This document shows positions 15,025-15,319 of a DNA stretch of 15,319 bases, one piece after another. Below the pieces are notes generated by a model. That model made no database searches and had not been told where the DNA came from. It saw nothing but the letters and a program-made list of their open reading frames with translations. The DNA is from Spirochaetia bacterium (GTDB lineage: Bacteria > Spirochaetota > Spirochaetia > JABMQR01), in contig JADHUD010000023.1 in assembly GCA_016784705.1 (NCBI GenBank), positions 1 to 15,319 of the forward strand, in the 5' to 3' direction. Position numbers and translations under genes: made by a program. Numbering within the stretch: position 1 is the stretch's first letter; each line of letters begins with the position of its first letter.

Positions 15025-15071
15025 AACAAATTATCCTTTTATCAAATGATTTTGTTCTTCGATATCCTAAG

Positions 15072-15319
15072 TCAGACAGACTCCAGATAATTCTCAATAT
15101 ATAAAGCCATTCCCTGACCGCCGCCGACACAAAGAGTTACCAGACCTTTTTGTAAATTCCTGCGTTTCAGTTCATTCAGCAGTTTGATTATCAGAATAGC
15201 TCCCGTAGCCCCAACCGGATGCCCGTGTGCGATTGCACCTCCGTTTACATTACATTTTTCTTTATCAATTCCCAGCTCTTTTATTACCGCGATTGATTGA
15301 GCGGCAAAAGCCTCATTCA
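15072..15319 (-). CDS. Thiolase (acetyl-CoA acetyltransferase), C-terminal part
   Basis: The last 82 codons of a thiolase are visible; the start lies beyond the window edge. The second catalytic site is present: the histidine of [14 protein letters not shown] and the cysteine of [15 protein letters not shown] is at the very edge. The enzyme condenses two acetyl-CoA to acetoacetyl-CoA, or cleaves it. It is the first visible gene of the - strand operon feeding the two reductases. The C terminus ends normally at YIENYLESV. It is an acetyl-CoA acetyltransferase-type (AtoB/ThlA) sequence, although longer-chain 3-ketoacyl-CoA thiolases share these motifs. Confidence 0.93.
   Translation of the reverse strand, partial: NEAFAAQSIAVIKELGIDKEKCNVNGGAIAHGHPVGATGAILIIKLLNELKRRNLQKGLVTLCVGGGQGMALYIENYLESV

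Noticed and set aside
1..15319. CRISPR arrays, tRNA or rRNA genes
   Set aside because: No regularly spaced repeats and no recognisable cloverleaf or rRNA segments on either strand.

Overview
The window carries two gene blocks facing each other on a chromosome of moderate to low GC. The left block (1 to about 11,844, all + strand) looks like a sugar, polyol or amino-sugar utilisation locus interrupted by a small toxin-antitoxin patch. The right block (11,841 to the end, all - strand) is a short-chain acyl-CoA operon. Gene content (DeoR regulator, Gfo/Idh/MocA dehydrogenases, DUF4432, UroD-like protein, short ceramidase-fold enzyme, FGGY kinase) resembles fermentative Spirochaetota or Bacillota. 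That assignment is an inference from gene style; no marker gene is present.

Left block: a DeoR-family regulator cut by the window edge (to 661) is followed by a class III aminotransferase (720-2087) and a Gfo/Idh/MocA oxidoreductase (2090-3241). A strong hairpin (3252-3292) then precedes a minimal ceramidase-fold hydrolase (3309-4628), an FGGY kinase (4649-6076) and a polytopic membrane protein (6073-6858). From about 6791 to 8004 the locus changes character: a decayed C-terminal fragment of a HipA-like kinase, then an A-rich MNT nucleotidyltransferase/HEPN pair. Sugar-type genes resume with DUF4432 (8071-9084), a UroD-like protein (9088-10191), a D-lyxose-isomerase-like cupin (10203-10682) and a wrecked second Gfo/Idh/MocA gene (10741-11844). 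The working idea is that the intact genes hydrolyse an amide, deaminate, oxidise, isomerise and phosphorylate an unusual sugar-like compound. No single substrate can be named from sequence.

Right block: read on the - strand the order is thiolase (cut by the window edge), 3-hydroxyacyl-CoA dehydrogenase, FabG/PhaB-like reductase, and a fused family I CoA-transferase. Together they interconvert acetyl-CoA, acetoacetyl-CoA and 3-hydroxybutyryl-CoA, with a CoA-transferase to load or unload acids. The two blocks meet tail to tail with a 4-base overlap inside a hairpin. The + strand gene at that junction is truncated, which suggests a rearrangement scar.

The most notable points are the repurposed-looking ceramidase-fold enzyme in a sugar operon, the hipA remnant whose DNA now supplies an out-of-frame tail to the membrane protein, the MNT/HEPN pair whose HEPN protein lacks the usual histidine, and the dehydrogenase pseudogene that has lost its catalytic segment.
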